Shown here piece by piece: positions 33,127 to 45,172 of a DNA stretch of 64,000 bases. The position numbers and the translations under genes were made by a program. Below the pieces are notes generated by a model. The model had not been told where the DNA came from. It saw only the letters and a list, made by a program, of their open reading frames with translations, and searched no databases. Position 1 is the stretch's first letter. Each line of letters begins with the position of its first letter. Origin of the DNA: Megachile rotundata (taxonomy: Eukaryota; Arthropoda; Insecta; Hymenoptera; Megachilidae); contig NC_134989.1 of assembly GCF_050947335.1 (NCBI RefSeq), forward strand, positions 1,977,501 to 2,041,500, read 5' to 3'.

Positions 33127-33792
33127 CCCTTTCGCTTCGAGCGTCGGATATATCCGGCATCCGCGCGGCGACTTGTGCGTACGAGCGCCGGATATATCCG
33201 GCATCCACATGATGTGTATACAAGTACCATCTGTGGTCAATGACAAATTTTTCGTCATCGGCAGAACGTTTTGAACTGATTTTATTGATATATTCGATTA
33301 ATCCAATATATCAAACACCAAAGAGTAGGTGTACTTTATTGATATATTTGATTAATCCAATATATCAATAAAGTACACCTACTCTTTGGTGTTATATCAG
33401 AACCGCATCCAAAATATCTATCGAATCTTGCGGATTATATTCATTTTTCTACGAATACATATCGTGTTCTATAAGAATTAAGAATAGATCGGCTCAAGGT
33501 ATTATTCTTTTTTTAAGAATAAAAAATTGTAAATATGTAAATAGCTAAGAATTTGTCAACTGTAATTAGTCTAATGTCTTTAGAGTAACTAATATAATTT
33601 TGTTTAACTGTTTTCATCTTAAAATGTGAGGAATACATGCTATATTAGAGCAACAATTGTTTTATTAAGCATAGTAATTATTTAAGACTTAAAAAATGTA
33701 TATACAAAAACCACGCGCACTGTGCACATTTCTGGCGCGTGCTTCCGTACGGTGACGACACTTCGGCGGACCGGACTGCCGAAGCGAAAGGG
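33127..33792. mobile_element. TTAA-flanked MITE (family A)
   Basis: 666 bp bounded by CCCTTTCGCTTCG and its inverse, CGAAGCGAAAGGG, with TTAA on the left (33123-33126) and TTGA on the right (33793-33796, one mismatch). CCC/GGG ends at TTAA are characteristic of the piggyBac superfamily. Near the left end there are two copies of a palindrome, (G)TCGGATATATCCGGC (33143-33158) and GCCGGATATATCCGGC (33187-33202). The middle holds a perfect 33-bp-arm hairpin (33314-33393). No transposase is encoded, so it must depend on an enzyme elsewhere. Confidence 0.85.
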
Positions 33793-34286
33793 TTGAATTT
33801 TCCCATATTTTATAACAAATTGTCAAAGTTAAAAAAGACATTTTAAAAAAACCCAATCCTCCACAAATAAAGCAAAAAAAAAATTTAGCTAAATCGGTTG
33901 AGTAGTTTTTGAGAAAAAAATTCCTAAGTGAACCCTATTTTCGCCAAAATGGGCAAAATTGCAGACTTTGAAGGCTTGTCTTTCCTTAACGAATTCGAAA
34001 CCGGTAAAATGATGAGTTAAGCCCCTCCGCCCTAATTTCAAATGGACTACAACATATTTCGATGAGAGCAAAATCGAAGATGGTGACTTCCAAAAGTGAT
34101 CAATTTGGCGTGGAATGACCCGTACGTTACGTATCATATTGCAATTATTGTTACGAAACATACTCCTATTTAACATCATTAAAGTTAACACATCTTGAAT
34201 GACGTTAAAATGTGGATCTTTAAGAAAAAATAAAAACAATGCACTATTTTTATTTTCATAAAAATAGATTTTTAATTTGGATTTAA

Positions 34287-34548
34287 CACATTCCGTGCCA
34301 CGTGTATCATTTATGGTACACGAAGACATACTCATTCAATACGGAATAAACGTAAATTCTATGACAAATTTAATTCTGTAAAATACATTTCCACTAAAGG
34401 AATGAGATATTATAGAAAATGCGGTATCGAACAAAGTACATTCATTTGTTTAATTGTTATACAAATAATATATGTATGTCAGTCTTTAGTCAAAACATCA
34501 AATGACCTGAACGATAAGTTGGACGAAAATGGCTTGGCACGGAACGTG
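34287..34548 (-). mobile_element. TTAA-flanked MITE (family C), copy 1
   Basis: 262 bp with ends CACATTCCGTGCCA and TGGCACGGAACGTG, flanked by TTAA on both sides (34283-34286 and 34549-34552). Its sequence matches 46840-47158 in opposite orientation (TCGTTCAGG(T/C)CATTTGAT and TTTTGACTAAAGA blocks). Next to the left end is the degraded palindrome CGTGTATCATTTATGGTACA. Confidence 0.9.
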
Positions 34549-34552
34549 TTAA

Positions 34553-35669
34553 TACATAAAAAAACACAGAAACTTACATTTTTCACAAATCACAGAAAAA
34601 CGTAGAAACGTTGCAGGAATGTGTAATTACACGCACTGATTGATACATTTTCAGATAAAGACAGTTTTATAAAAGATTTATAAATATAAATTTAAAGAAA
34701 ATTCTGACAATTTTGAAATAAAGAAAATGAATCGTTACGCACAGTCAGTTCTTCTTATTTTTTTCTAATTAAAACCGTAAATTGCATCAACTATACTATT
34801 GTAATTAATAGTGTATCTATAAAAAAAGAATGTCACATCAACTGGTTAAAAAGCAAAAGCAGGCCCTTATCCACCCACCTTCTGTCATTAGAAAAAATGA
34901 TTATTTCCTAATTTCATTTTTGTACAATAAGTTCTATTAAATTTTTCAACTGTTTTTTACTCAAAGTTTCATTCATTTACTAAGAATTGTTAGCCACCGA
35001 TAATGACAGATAATAGTCGTAAATCGCTTCGGAATCAATTCTTAAACTTGCCTGAATGTTCGGAAAACGATCTGTGTTCAGGATATTCATGATTTCGAAC
35101 GACTTCAACAATGGTAGGCTCTTTTCGGAAGATTGACATTGCACGATCCTCGACAATAACGTGACAAACGTAAATTACCCAGCCGAAAGGGCCCGATTTA
35201 AATGGAGAACAAAGTGAACAATACGTGCGATATGTCGACCGGATCGGGTCAATATCCGGTAAAAGGCAAGTCATTTTAAGCTAGAACTCGTCCCGTGCTG
35301 AGTTCACCATGGCGTAAAAAAAAAAAATAGGAAAAAAGAAGACGACAATAACTGTGGCCAATTTTAGCGATCACGTTAGATTGTTCTCCGCAGAACTTGA
35401 TTGAAGTTGATGAAAATTTTATGCAATCGGTAAATAGTAAATATTTAGAATGCTGCAAAACAGTTACAAATCTTGATTTTATCTTCATATGCAGTATTTG
35501 AAATTTTGCTATTTAGAGTAACTCAAGCTAACTAGCTTGAAAATGAATAATAACTATTAATAAATAACTATTTATACATATATTATATTATAAAAAACGA
35601 AACAGTTGGAACAAATAATAGATTTATTAAAACCTGAACAATTTAAATATCATTTTGCTATAACAATTT
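34553..35669. other. No recognisable gene
   Basis: AT-rich. A 79-codon minus-strand frame at 35035-35274 lies in a less AT-rich patch but shows no known motif. It could be an exon or an old element, and nothing decides. Confidence 0.35.
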
Positions 35670-36376
35670 TGTTCCGTCGCTAACGGAACATGAGGTGAGG
35701 ATTTCCAAAGGGAGTTTATGATAGGGCCTCTACGAACAGCTGTTTTGAGTTTGAATATTTTAGATTGCTAGCAATAGTCGTTTACCTTTTTTTTCAAATA
35801 ATAGATTCCAAATTTTCAGTTTCGTTTTGTTCTCGACAGCTCAGCTCATGTCATAAACTCGGTCCTTCCCGAAGGGTAATTTTGCGAGCAAACGATGTAA
35901 CGGTTTTCCTGGCCTTCGAGGGCCTACCTGGAGGGAAAAACCCCGGTGTCACAGGACTTTGGGTCTTCTCACACACACGCGCGCTTGCACCCCACCCTCT
36001 CTTAGCGACCTGGCTAAGGCCGAAATAGAGGGTGGGACTTAGAATCTCACAACCACGCTGATTGGGAAATTAACAAATTTCGGAAAACCAATCAGCGTGG
36101 CTTTCCGGACGTCCGAACGTTTCGCGGACGACAGGACGACAACGGATCATCACTTAACTTCCATATCTCGAATCCGTATCATCGAGTTTTCTTGGGTCTC
36201 AATCGTTCGGAGACCCACGTCGAAAAAAGGTGTTGCCACTTGAAAATTTGACAACATCGGCCGCGAACACCGGCGAGCCTAAACGGTAAGAGGAACTTTA
36301 CAAATTCCTCCGAGGAAGTAATCCGCGTAGGTGAACGCGCGCCGGCAACGAACACTGTCGAGTTGCCATCGTAACA
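35670..36376 (+). mobile_element. Solo LTR, second retroelement family, copy 1
   Basis: 707 bp beginning TGTTCCGTCGCTAACGGAAC and ending GCCATCGTAACA, flanked by the 5-bp duplication AATTT (35665-35669 and 36377-36381). It is the same family as 43498-44109, and more distantly 48613-49390. Five-base duplications fit copia, BEL or some gypsy elements, and no internal region is present in the window to decide. An 87-codon frame inside it (35765-36028) is incidental. Confidence 0.92.
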
Positions 36377-36381
36377 AATTT

Positions 36382-39300
36382 ATTATATTTAAAATTTCAT
36401 ATTTTTGGAGCAAACGAATAGTCCATTCGCTTCCATTGTCTCGTCTAAATCTATCCCTGTGTAACTAACTTAAAGAAATTTAAAAGACTATTAATGGAAG
36501 AACGAATAAATGAAAATGTTAAATTTGCAAAAAGTTTCATCTTTTACGAATACTGCTGTGTTGAATAGTGCCAACAGAAGGTATTAAGAAACGCTTTTAA
36601 ATTTTCAAGTAAAGAACAGTCTCTCCGCATTAAAGAATTTACTAAGACAAAAAGTTCGTGATTTTCTTGGACACATATTAATCTGATAAATCAATTTCTG
36701 TATACATTCATCCAATTTTTAAAAGTAAATTTAATTAATGTGCTTTATTTAATGTTCAAGTTTCTATCAGACTTTTATTTCTGATCGCGTTATATGTATA
36801 AAAGAATTCAGAAACCATGTCAAATCAGAAATGAAATAAAATTTATTCCGTTTTAAATATACTTAACGATTTGCAAAACATAAACAAATTAAGCTCCCAA
36901 CTTCTTTATCATTATAATTATCTAATAACTAACAAGGCACATCACCCAATTGACACACGCCGATTTTAATGAAATTTTTATCTATTACAGAACTCGAAAA
37001 AATATTTGACACGTATTTTTTTTAATCGACGAATATCCACTATGAAGTGGTGAAAATAACGCTTAATGTTGGGGATAAAAAAGTTATTTTCACAAATATC
37101 TCGGGAACTATTAGACCTAGATAAAAAATTCAAAATACGAATTTTTCTGCTTTGGAAAGCCAATAATATGGCGTAAATGGATGTTTGAAAAATTTATTTA
37201 TAAGTATTAATTTATAAAATTCCTGCTAATGCTAACAATAATTAATTGTATGAATACTTTTGTCCTTCACTGTGTGTAGGAACAGAATTTTAATTTACAG
37301 TGTTTCATAGAAAAACTGAGCGTATTAGTAAGTAATAATCGTCGTTATAAAAAATAATATATTTATCTATTATATTTATCAATTGCTTGCTGTAATATTG
37401 ATAAATGTAAACATGCTAATGAACTTTATGTTCTTTCTTTTATATGAAACCATAGTTTATTTTTCATTTCACTGTTTGCATAATTAAATGTTTCTCTCAT
37501 TATGAAAATGGTTGAAGTTAAGAATCTAAAAAGAGGAAAGTTTTCAATTATTTCATATTGCATTCTCTTACACTATTGGTCTGAAACAATTTGCTTCAAA
37601 AATATAAAAATTAAATTTTTCAGTAGTATTATTATGTCGTTGAATAAAATTCAAATCGTGTAATCATATCAGTGGACTAAGGCAGCTACATTCGGGTGAA
37701 TTTGCAATTTATGTACAACAAATATACAAACTACATATGTATAATAATGTATACATAATGTGTGTATGTGTGGTGCGCGTGCGATGTGTGTATATAAAAT
37801 GTATTCTATATAAATATAAATTGTACACACATATATATGACTCACACATAATGCAAATTATTATTAATTAACAGGCCTATGGAAAAAGAAAAAAGAATCC
37901 ATTTTCATCAGAACGAATGACCCAGGAAAATTTTATTTGTACAAAACAAATGGAAAAAGCAACGACACGGGTATGAAGAAATAGTGACGAAGTATCTGTC
38001 TTTTGATTGAAAATACAATGAATATGATTTTCGAAAATGCTCTATATAAAATATTTCACAAAACCTAATTGGATCTTTTACCTCAAAAGGGAAAGCCAAA
38101 ACTATGCGAAAATATCTCGTTACTTACATCATATACAATTCTTAGACCAACAACACAAAAAAAAATATAACGATATTATGAATTAACTATTCTACCTCTC
38201 ATCAATCTCTCCGGAATATTGTAAATCATTTCAAATTCAAAATTTGATTTTTAAAGAAAGAAAAAAAGACCATTGTGGCAGTGTCCGCCACTATGTTCGC
38301 GTTAATTTATCTTTTCTTCTAAACTTTTCTAACTTTCTCTTTTGCCTGAATGTTTCTGCGCACGTCCTGCTTTTTCTGCAATCTTCAGTTTTCCCAAGGT
38401 CTCGTGCAAGTCTGGTCAATGTCAGATCGCACATTTGGCAGCTTGACTTGTGCGGGGCTATGTTTTTCCGTTGATTTTCTTTTTCATCCCTTCAACTTTC
38501 TACTTGATACTTTTCCTTTTCTTTTCCTATTTCTATCTCTACTCAAAGAGAACATACAAACTCTGGTTAATACGCCCCTCTAGACATTCATTATTTTTGC
38601 ACCGTCACGTTTACATCCGCGGATACTTTCGTTACCTTGTTATTATCTAATCTTTGTTTGTTTGTTAAAAATATACAGTGTCATTGAATGACTGTTAAGT
38701 TAACCGACTTTTTTATGTACAGACAACAACATCCTCACCATTAATAATAAAAATTAATTACTTAAATACAGGTATAGTTAGAAAATATAAACGAATATTT
38801 TTGTTTTTAACTTATTTTTGTGTTATGAAATTCATTATTATTTACTATTTATTGTAAACAATACATTTTTAAGATATTTTGTTAAATTTAATTAAATTTG
38901 GTTAAAATTTGTTGGGTTTTAATTAATAATATATGGATCTTTCACTTTTAATATAATTTTAATACACGTGTGCATCGCACTACGCGCCACACCACCATGA
39001 AGATTCTCCATTTATTCTTTTGTCTCCCATCGCTGCCAACTTAAATATTATATTATTGCGTACATAAAACAATAGAATATAAATGACGCGAACAATACAA
39101 AGAGCGACGCAAGTCTCCACAAAATTAATTAAAACTTTAAAAATTACATTTCTTTATATGCAAAAATTCACAATCATAACAAAATTCTTAATTTACAAAG
39201 AATATTGAAAGCTTTTCATGTATTATTACTCTCAATAATTAATCTTCTAATTTTTGTTTTATTTTTATCTACTTATCAATCAATTACATATTGGTTTAAT

Positions 39301-41342
39301 ACTTAATTAAGCAAATTACTAATTTCTCTGAGATATTAGATGAAGGTATACTGTACTATATTATTCACTATACTATACATTTAGAATTGTCACTACATAA
39401 TTATTTTGAAAAAATGTATATGTAAGACAAAGCTTGGAAGACGGGGGTGTAAATGATTGAAGCGCTAACTAAGTCCGATTTGAAAAATACTATATATTCT
39501 ATAAAGGCGATTCCGAGGGCGAAGTAACGTCTACGAATGTTCTCTAAAGAATGTCCTTTTCCTGTTTCGCGAGGTTTCCTAGTCCTCCGCGAACCTTGGA
39601 GCCTCAGGGTTGTTTTATGGCCCGAACGTCACAGCACCAGACCTCGACGTCGTAGTGGTCGTCGTTGGACGGCTATGTGCCCTTCGTCCTTGCTTTATTG
39701 GGGTGGGTCATTGGAAATTTCCCAAAATATAATACTATAAACGTTAACAAAGCAATCCAATGTACACTTACTCTAATTGTAAGTACTTATTAGAAAAAAA
39801 ATAGATAACTTCCATTAGTCTTCCAATACATAAAATCGTTTCATCAGCTGATCATAATTGCATTACATTAATAATGTGTCTGTACTTTATATGTATCTCA
39901 AAATATTATACATATGTATGTATGCAGAGTATCACGTAACTTGTAAGGTTTATGCAAAAATAAAAGAACTTCTCACAATTTTTTATTTAACTATTACAAT
40001 AGGTAAATATACAAACAAAAATCCGTACTCCGTTTATCGACACGCTCGCCGACTTTATTACTTTCTTTTGTTCGTACGCTCGCTTCTTCTAAATTTGCTA
40101 TTAACAAAAAATGACTGTCCTCGCTCACATTCCTCACTCTGTTTATATATTATTGTCCTACCAGAGGTTCTCCTACCACCTATCCTATTTAGTACAATTT
40201 CAGTACCGTATAAATCATACATTGTGGTACAACTGAAAAGCCGCTGATTGCGCATAAAAAAAAAAGCAAGACAAAAATACACAATAAAAATTGTTGATAT
40301 AAAATGTTGGAACAGTAAACAATACATTTCAGTTATTGTTAGATTGCATTAGTAAATTGTTATTATTATCTCGAAATCGTTTCTGCATTAATGTATTTAA
40401 TGTTGTAATTTTCCATAAGAGTAACGTATTAATCGTGATCATCTTAATTATTTCTGAAAAGTCATTGTAAAATTAAAAGGTTCTTAACTACCAGTAAAAT
40501 ACAACAGTTAAAACTGCTCAAAACATTTAATTTTCATTAAGGTGCAATAATGTATTTTATGTGTTCTCAAATAGCAGCAAAAATAAAGTAACTTGCTGTT
40601 AGTAAAAATATATCTTTAAACCAATAATTGTTGCAATTCTCTAATAATTAAGAAATTCTATACTTTAGTGATATGAAATCATTATATCGATAACGAGACC
40701 TTATATTTTTTATAAATATTATCAACATGTATAAATTAATATTTTTTCACACTTTCTTAACTTGAAATTCTTCAATTTCCGAATTTCTAGATTTGTAATC
40801 GTGTAAATATATGATAATAAAATATTTCTGCGATAGAAAGTTTAAATATTTGGTAGTTTGAAAATATTGAGAATTTGTAATTCTTTATACTTTTAAATAT
40901 CTAAATTTGTATATGCGATATATTGTAACTAAAAGAATTTGATATTTCGGTATTTCTGAATTTATATTTTAAACTAGAAATTCAGTTATTCAACTTTGTA
41001 ATGAGACTTTTTATAAAAAACTGAATTAAGAGAAAATGCAATACAGGGAGACGACCGGCATGCCGCGAGCCTCAGCGTACTTGCAGGTATTAACTGCAAT
41101 AAAACTCACCCGACCGAAGTAACACATAAGGGCTTCGAAATTCCAAAAACCGCATAATCCCCCTCCCCCCAAGACTCGACTACTCCTGGAAAATACCAGA
41201 GTTAGAATTCTGCCAACTCTCAAAAGCACCGACTTTTGCTTGGATGCCCAGCCGGAGTCCCTAAATCGTGCTTCTCAAGGCAGCTTCTCAAAAAGGAAAA
41301 CCGTCGTCCTTTCCGAACTCCTCTTTTAGGACACGCTATATA
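36382..41342. other. Long AT-rich stretch without recognised genes
   Basis: About 5 kb of AT-rich DNA. 36930-37120 is a diverged copy of the repeat at 51640-51800 (ACAAGG(C)ACATCACC, the GATTTTAATGAAATTTTTAT segment and TGGTGAAAATAACGC). Around 37730-37850 is a TG/TA-rich microsatellite-like tract. Two less AT-rich patches (39530-39740 and 41030-41340) have short open frames without recognisable domains. I see nothing else. Confidence 0.4.
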
Positions 41343-41439
41343 CAGTTACTCGAACAAAATATTCGGACACTTAATATTACATAAAGTTTTTTCTTATTTA
41401 GAGTGTATGTAACAACAAACTTATAATTTTAATATTAAT

Positions 41440-41910
41440 TTAATATTTTTTGGGACATCCCTTTTGTCTCATGACGTGTTGCAAACGTGTTGGCATGTTT
41501 GAAATTATTTTATTTAAATAATTTTGAGTTTCCACTCTTCCGTCAGTCGCATTTTTTAATTCGTCTTTTGTTTCTATAGGGGTGGTCTTAACATTACGAT
41601 CCAATAGGTCCCATAGATTTTGAATTGGATTTAAATCTGGTGATTGTGGTGAAGGATGGAGCACTTTCGGACAAGCATATAATAAATATTCCTGAACTAT
41701 TCTCGATTTGTGTTTCGGATCGTCATCCTGGTAGAACTTAAAACTGTCGCGTATACCCATATTCGTTGTATTTTTTAATAAATTTTTTATTAATGTGTCT
41801 AGATATTTGTTCTTGTCCATAATATGTTCAATAAAAACCAGTACCCTACTTCAACACTAAAAAGGCAGCCCCATACCACCAAGCCTCCACCACTGTGTTT
41901 AATCGTCGGT
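41440..41910 (-). pseudogene. Tc1 transposase, C-terminal half
   Basis: The minus strand reads K-H-S-GGGLVVWGC (about 41907-41870), then a break, then 126 open codons with FYQDDDPKHKSR (second catalytic Asp) and SPQSPDLNPIQNLWDLLD. The catalytic glutamate of the DD34E triad (NPIENLW) is glutamine here. The N-terminal DNA-binding domain and first Asp are absent. It ends normally with RQKGCPKKY. Confidence 0.9.
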
Positions 41911-41917
41911 TAATGGT

Positions 41918-42629
41918 ATTTGTTTTAATTGCGGAAAACAGGGCATAGAAGTAATGAGTGTAGATCTAAACCGCGTGTGAAACGAGAAAATTCTTATCAA
42001 TTAAGCGAAGCGATGACTGCTATTGCGTGTAATACGGAAACTGTTAAAAAAAACGACAGTTTGGTGTCTTGATAGCGGCGCGACAAGACATATGTGTAGC
42101 GAACAAAATAAATTTGAAAATGTAGATAATAACGAACAATGCAAAGTGTATACGGCTGACGATCATTATTTAGAATCAACCGGTGTTAAGTAATATAAAT
42201 TTAAATAAGAAAACAAATAGATTTTCGTCGAAGCCCGTTAAATTAGAGAATGCGTTGTATGTACCAGGTTTACGTAATAATCTTTTGTCGATCTTGCGCG
42301 TGACAGACCGCGGTTATACAGTAACATTTGAAAAAGATCACGCGACGATTAGAAATAGAAATAGTGTAAAGGTCTTGACAGCCACAAAACGTAATCAATT
42401 ATATATTGTAAACGAAAAAAATTAGGACGCTATGCAAACATGTGATAATAATGATAATGACAAACTAATAAGATGGCATGCAAGGTATGGGCATATTAAT
42501 GATGATGGGCAAATTATGATTTGAAAAAAATTAAAGTATGTAAGGTGGTTGATGGTATGAATTTTTCAACAGGGTTGAGCGAGTTGAACTGTGAAATATG
42601 TGCTAAATGTAAGATCCATGTACTACCGT
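41918..42629 (+). pseudogene. Copia zinc knuckle, protease and pre-integrase part
   Basis: A nucleic-acid-binding knuckle of the form C-x2-C-x4-H-x4-C lies at about 41918-41967, with a one-base frameshift inside it. The protease active site LDSGATRHM (about 42068-42094) follows, then LENALYVPGLRNNLLS (42240-42290) and FEKDHATI. After a stop near 42424 comes the GAG-pre-integrase piece WHARYGHIN (about 42474) and, after another stop at 42522, CEICAKCKIHVLPF (to 42629). The frame is cut there by the MITE. Confidence 0.85.
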
Positions 42630-42633
42630 TTAA

Positions 42634-42935
42634 CCCATTGACTGCCAGCTACGAGATATCTCGTAGTAAGCGTGTGTATCAAAACTGCCAGCAACGAGAT
42701 ATCTCGTAGTGCGTGGCTCGTAAGTGGCAACCAGCACAGGAATTTTATTCAGTGACGCTAGCTACGAGTTATCTCGTAGTGTTTTTTTTTTTTCAATAAA
42801 AATTACTGTAAATGCTATTACAATATTATATCAGTAACTTAATATAATTATATTTTGTAAAATTTCATGTATTCTTCAAAATAAAACCTTGGCACCCAGG
42901 GCCAGACGCTCTAAATATGTCTGGCAGTCAATGGG
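42634..42935. mobile_element. TTAA-flanked MITE (family B) inside copia
   Basis: 302 bp with perfect 15-bp ends CCCATTGACTGCCAG and CTGGCAGTCAATGGG. The flanks are TTAA (42630-42633) and TGAA (42936-42939, one mismatch). Near the left end lie three copies of an 18-bp palindrome: CTACGAGATATCTCGTAG at 42649-42666, one variant at 42692-42709 and another at 42762-42779. It has no coding sequence. It interrupts the copia gene between the pre-integrase motif and the integrase core. Confidence 0.93.
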
Positions 42936-43497
42936 TGAAGAAATCCGAAAGTCGCGAAAAAGGGCCGCTCGATTTAAGAGATATTTTGCAACGTTCATTA
43001 ATGATTATTCACGATATACACATACAGCGATGCTTAGAAACCGGTCGGATATATTTCAGGATTTCAAAGATTTTAAAATAAAAGTTGAAAGACAAATGGG
43101 TCGAAAAATTAGAAAAATCCGCACGGATAATGCGAAAGAATATCTTTCTATCGAGTTTAAAAATTTTCTTAGAGAAGAGGGAATTATCCATCAATTAAGT
43201 ATCGAATACCACACCGCAACAAAACGGCGTCGCGGAACGCGCTAATCGTACACTAATTGAAATGGCGAGGTGCCTCATGGCACAAGCAGATTTACCGAAC
43301 TCTTTGTGGGCCGAAGCCATTAATACTGCAACATATTTAAGAAATAGGAGCGCAACCAAGGCACTTGATGGAATAACCCCATATGAAGCACGGACACGGC
43401 GGAAACCGTACGTTGGTTTTCTACGAATTATCGGTAGTAGGGAATAGCACTATACAAGGGACCAAACAAAGGAAAGTTTCAGTCAAAGGGTGATGAG
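42936..43497 (+). pseudogene. Copia integrase fragment
   Basis: Picks up after the MITE with FATFINDYSRYT (first catalytic Asp region) and KIRTDNAKEY (second catalytic Asp region, about 43110-43145), then LREEGIIHQLS. A frameshift near 43205-43225 separates this from VAERANRTLIEMARCLMAQA and LPNSLWAEAINTATYLRNR, which carry the Glu region. GITPYEA and FKGPNKGKFQSKGDE follow after further damage. The sequence stops where the solo LTR is inserted. Integrase would join copia cDNA to the chromosome; this copy is broken. Confidence 0.88.
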
Positions 43498-44109
43498 TGT
43501 TCCATCGCTAACGGAACATGAGGTGAGGATTCCCAAAGGGAGTTTATGACAGAGCCTCTACGAACAGCTGTTTTTGAGTTTGAATATTTTAGATTATCAG
43601 CAATAGTCATTTACTTTTTTTCAGACAATAGATTCCAAATTTTTAGTTTCGTTTTATTCTCGACAGCTCAGCTCATGTTATAAACTCGGTCCTTCCCGAA
43701 GGGTAATTTCCGAAGCAACCGACGTAACGGTCTTCCTGGCCTTCGAGGGCCTACCTGGAGGGAAAAACCCTAGAAACATCTAGAAACTACGCTGATTAGG
43801 AAATTAACGAATTTCGAAAAACCCATCAGCGTGGCTTTCCGGACGTCCGAACTTTTCGCGGACGACAGGACGACAGCGGATCGTCACTTCGCACTCATAT
43901 TTCGTATTCGCAATATCGAGGTTCTTGGGTCTCAACCGTTCGGAGACCCACGTCGAAAAAAGGTGTTGCCAATTTAAACTTTGACAACATCGGCCGCGAA
44001 CACCGACGAGCCTAAACGGTAAGAGGAATCTTACAAATTCCTCCGAGGAAAAAATCCGCGTTGGTGAACGCGCGCCGGCAACGATCATCGCCAAGTTGCC
44101 ATCGTAACA
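43498..44109 (+). mobile_element. Solo LTR, second retroelement family, copy 2
   Basis: 612 bp starting TGTTCCATCGCTAACGGAAC and ending GCCATCGTAACA, with the 5-bp duplication ATGAG (43493-43497 and 44110-44114). It is very similar to 35670-36376 but lacks part of its middle. It lies inside the copia gene: removing it and one ATGAG joins SKGDE to YVLIGYSEE in frame. Confidence 0.95.
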
Positions 44110-44260
44110 ATGAGTATGTATTAATAGGTTACTCTGAAGAGACAAAAGCTTATCGTCTGTGGAAACGAGGCACGAAAATGGTAATTAAAGCCCGAGATAT
44201 TAAATATTTTGAATTCCTCACACAAGATAAAATACTACTTTAGCGGATGACGGTAGGAGA
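44110..44260 (+). pseudogene. Copia fragment after the solo LTR
   Basis: Encodes YVLIGYSEETKAYRLW, the conserved copia block that follows the integrase core, then KRGTKMVIKARDIKYFE. It ends in a stop shortly before the possible LTR at 44266. Confidence 0.8.
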
Positions 44261-44265
44261 ATAAA

Positions 44266-44602
44266 TGTTGTGCACCGAAATATTTGATCGGAAGTTACTT
44301 TATTAAACACGCCGGTTCGCGTGTATACAGGTCTAACGTTCGGCGTGACGGGTCAGTAACGAGTGTCTGAACTTCCGCATTCCCGTTGGGTTATAAAGTC
44401 GTCCTTTTAGACAAGGACGGCTAGTACGCCTAAAAACGCGCCAAAAACTGCAGAAAGGAAATGGGAATTCCCCGAGTTGGGAATCCCCCGCATAAGGCCC
44501 TCCGGGAAAAACCTGGACCTTTTTAATGGTCACGAACCGCCGATGACCTACGACTTACAACCTATGATTTTTAACATGTAACGGTAAAGCCGCTTCACTA
44601 CA
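44266..44602. mobile_element. Possible small solo LTR inside copia
   Basis: 337 bp that does not look like copia and interrupts it between the RDIKYFE block and the acidic linker. It begins TGTTGTGCACCG and ends CTTCACTACA, so it has TG...CA ends, but the flanks (ATAAA and AAAAG) are not a clean duplication. It includes TTATAAAG near 44391. I find no second copy in the window. Confidence 0.4.
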
Positions 44603-45170
44603 AAAAGATGTTATTGTTTTCTCTGATTCAATGTTTGAGGAACGAGATGATGAAAGTCAAAATTCACAAGAAGAGGAAAATGAAGATACAGATTTGATTC
44701 AATTACCCGACGAAGATGAGATGGTTGAAAACACACATAAAACACAAATTAATGTAGAAAAACGTGGACGGGGTCATCCAAAACTTGAAAAGACGGGCCA
44801 ACGGGAAAGACCCAGAAAAATATGTCAACAACAGAGTATCGAAGATTTCGACCCAATATAAGTATCAGACGTCATTAATCGACCAGACCAGGAAGCATGA
44901 CTAGAAGCCATGAAAGTCGAGTACAAAAATTTACAGGAAAATAAAACGTGGAAGCTGGTACCCAGGCCAACAAATAAGAAAGTCTTAACGAGCAGGTGGG
45001 TTTTCAAACGAAAAGTTACCCCAGAGGGGGAAATTGAAAAATACAAGACGAGACTGGTCGTGCGTGGACACACTCAGAAATTTGGTATTGATTATAATGA
45101 AGTATTTTCTCCGGTCGCTAGGTACGAAACAATTCGGACATTGCTCGCTGCATCTGTGCACGAGGAAATG
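44603..45170 (+). pseudogene. Copia linker and reverse transcriptase N-terminal part
   Basis: An acidic linker (44631-44861, many Glu/Asp) is followed, after a stop near 44859, by the start of copia reverse transcriptase. That part reads MKVEYKNLQENKTWKLV (44910), the SRWVFKRK box, KYKTRLVVRGHTQKFGIDY and FSPVARYETIRTLLA. The frame runs to EEMY, where the Tc1 element is inserted. It continues after the Tc1 as VHQMDVVAAYVQGE. Confidence 0.9.
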
Positions 45171-45172
45171 TA

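Noticed and set aside
35035..35274. 79-codon minus-strand frame in a GC-richer patch
   Set aside because: I could not match it to any family and it lacks convincing splice sites. It is too weak to call a gene.
37730..37850. TG/TA-rich tract as a possible regulatory Z-DNA element
   Set aside because: It is a short, interrupted simple repeat like many in AT-rich genomes. No supporting context.
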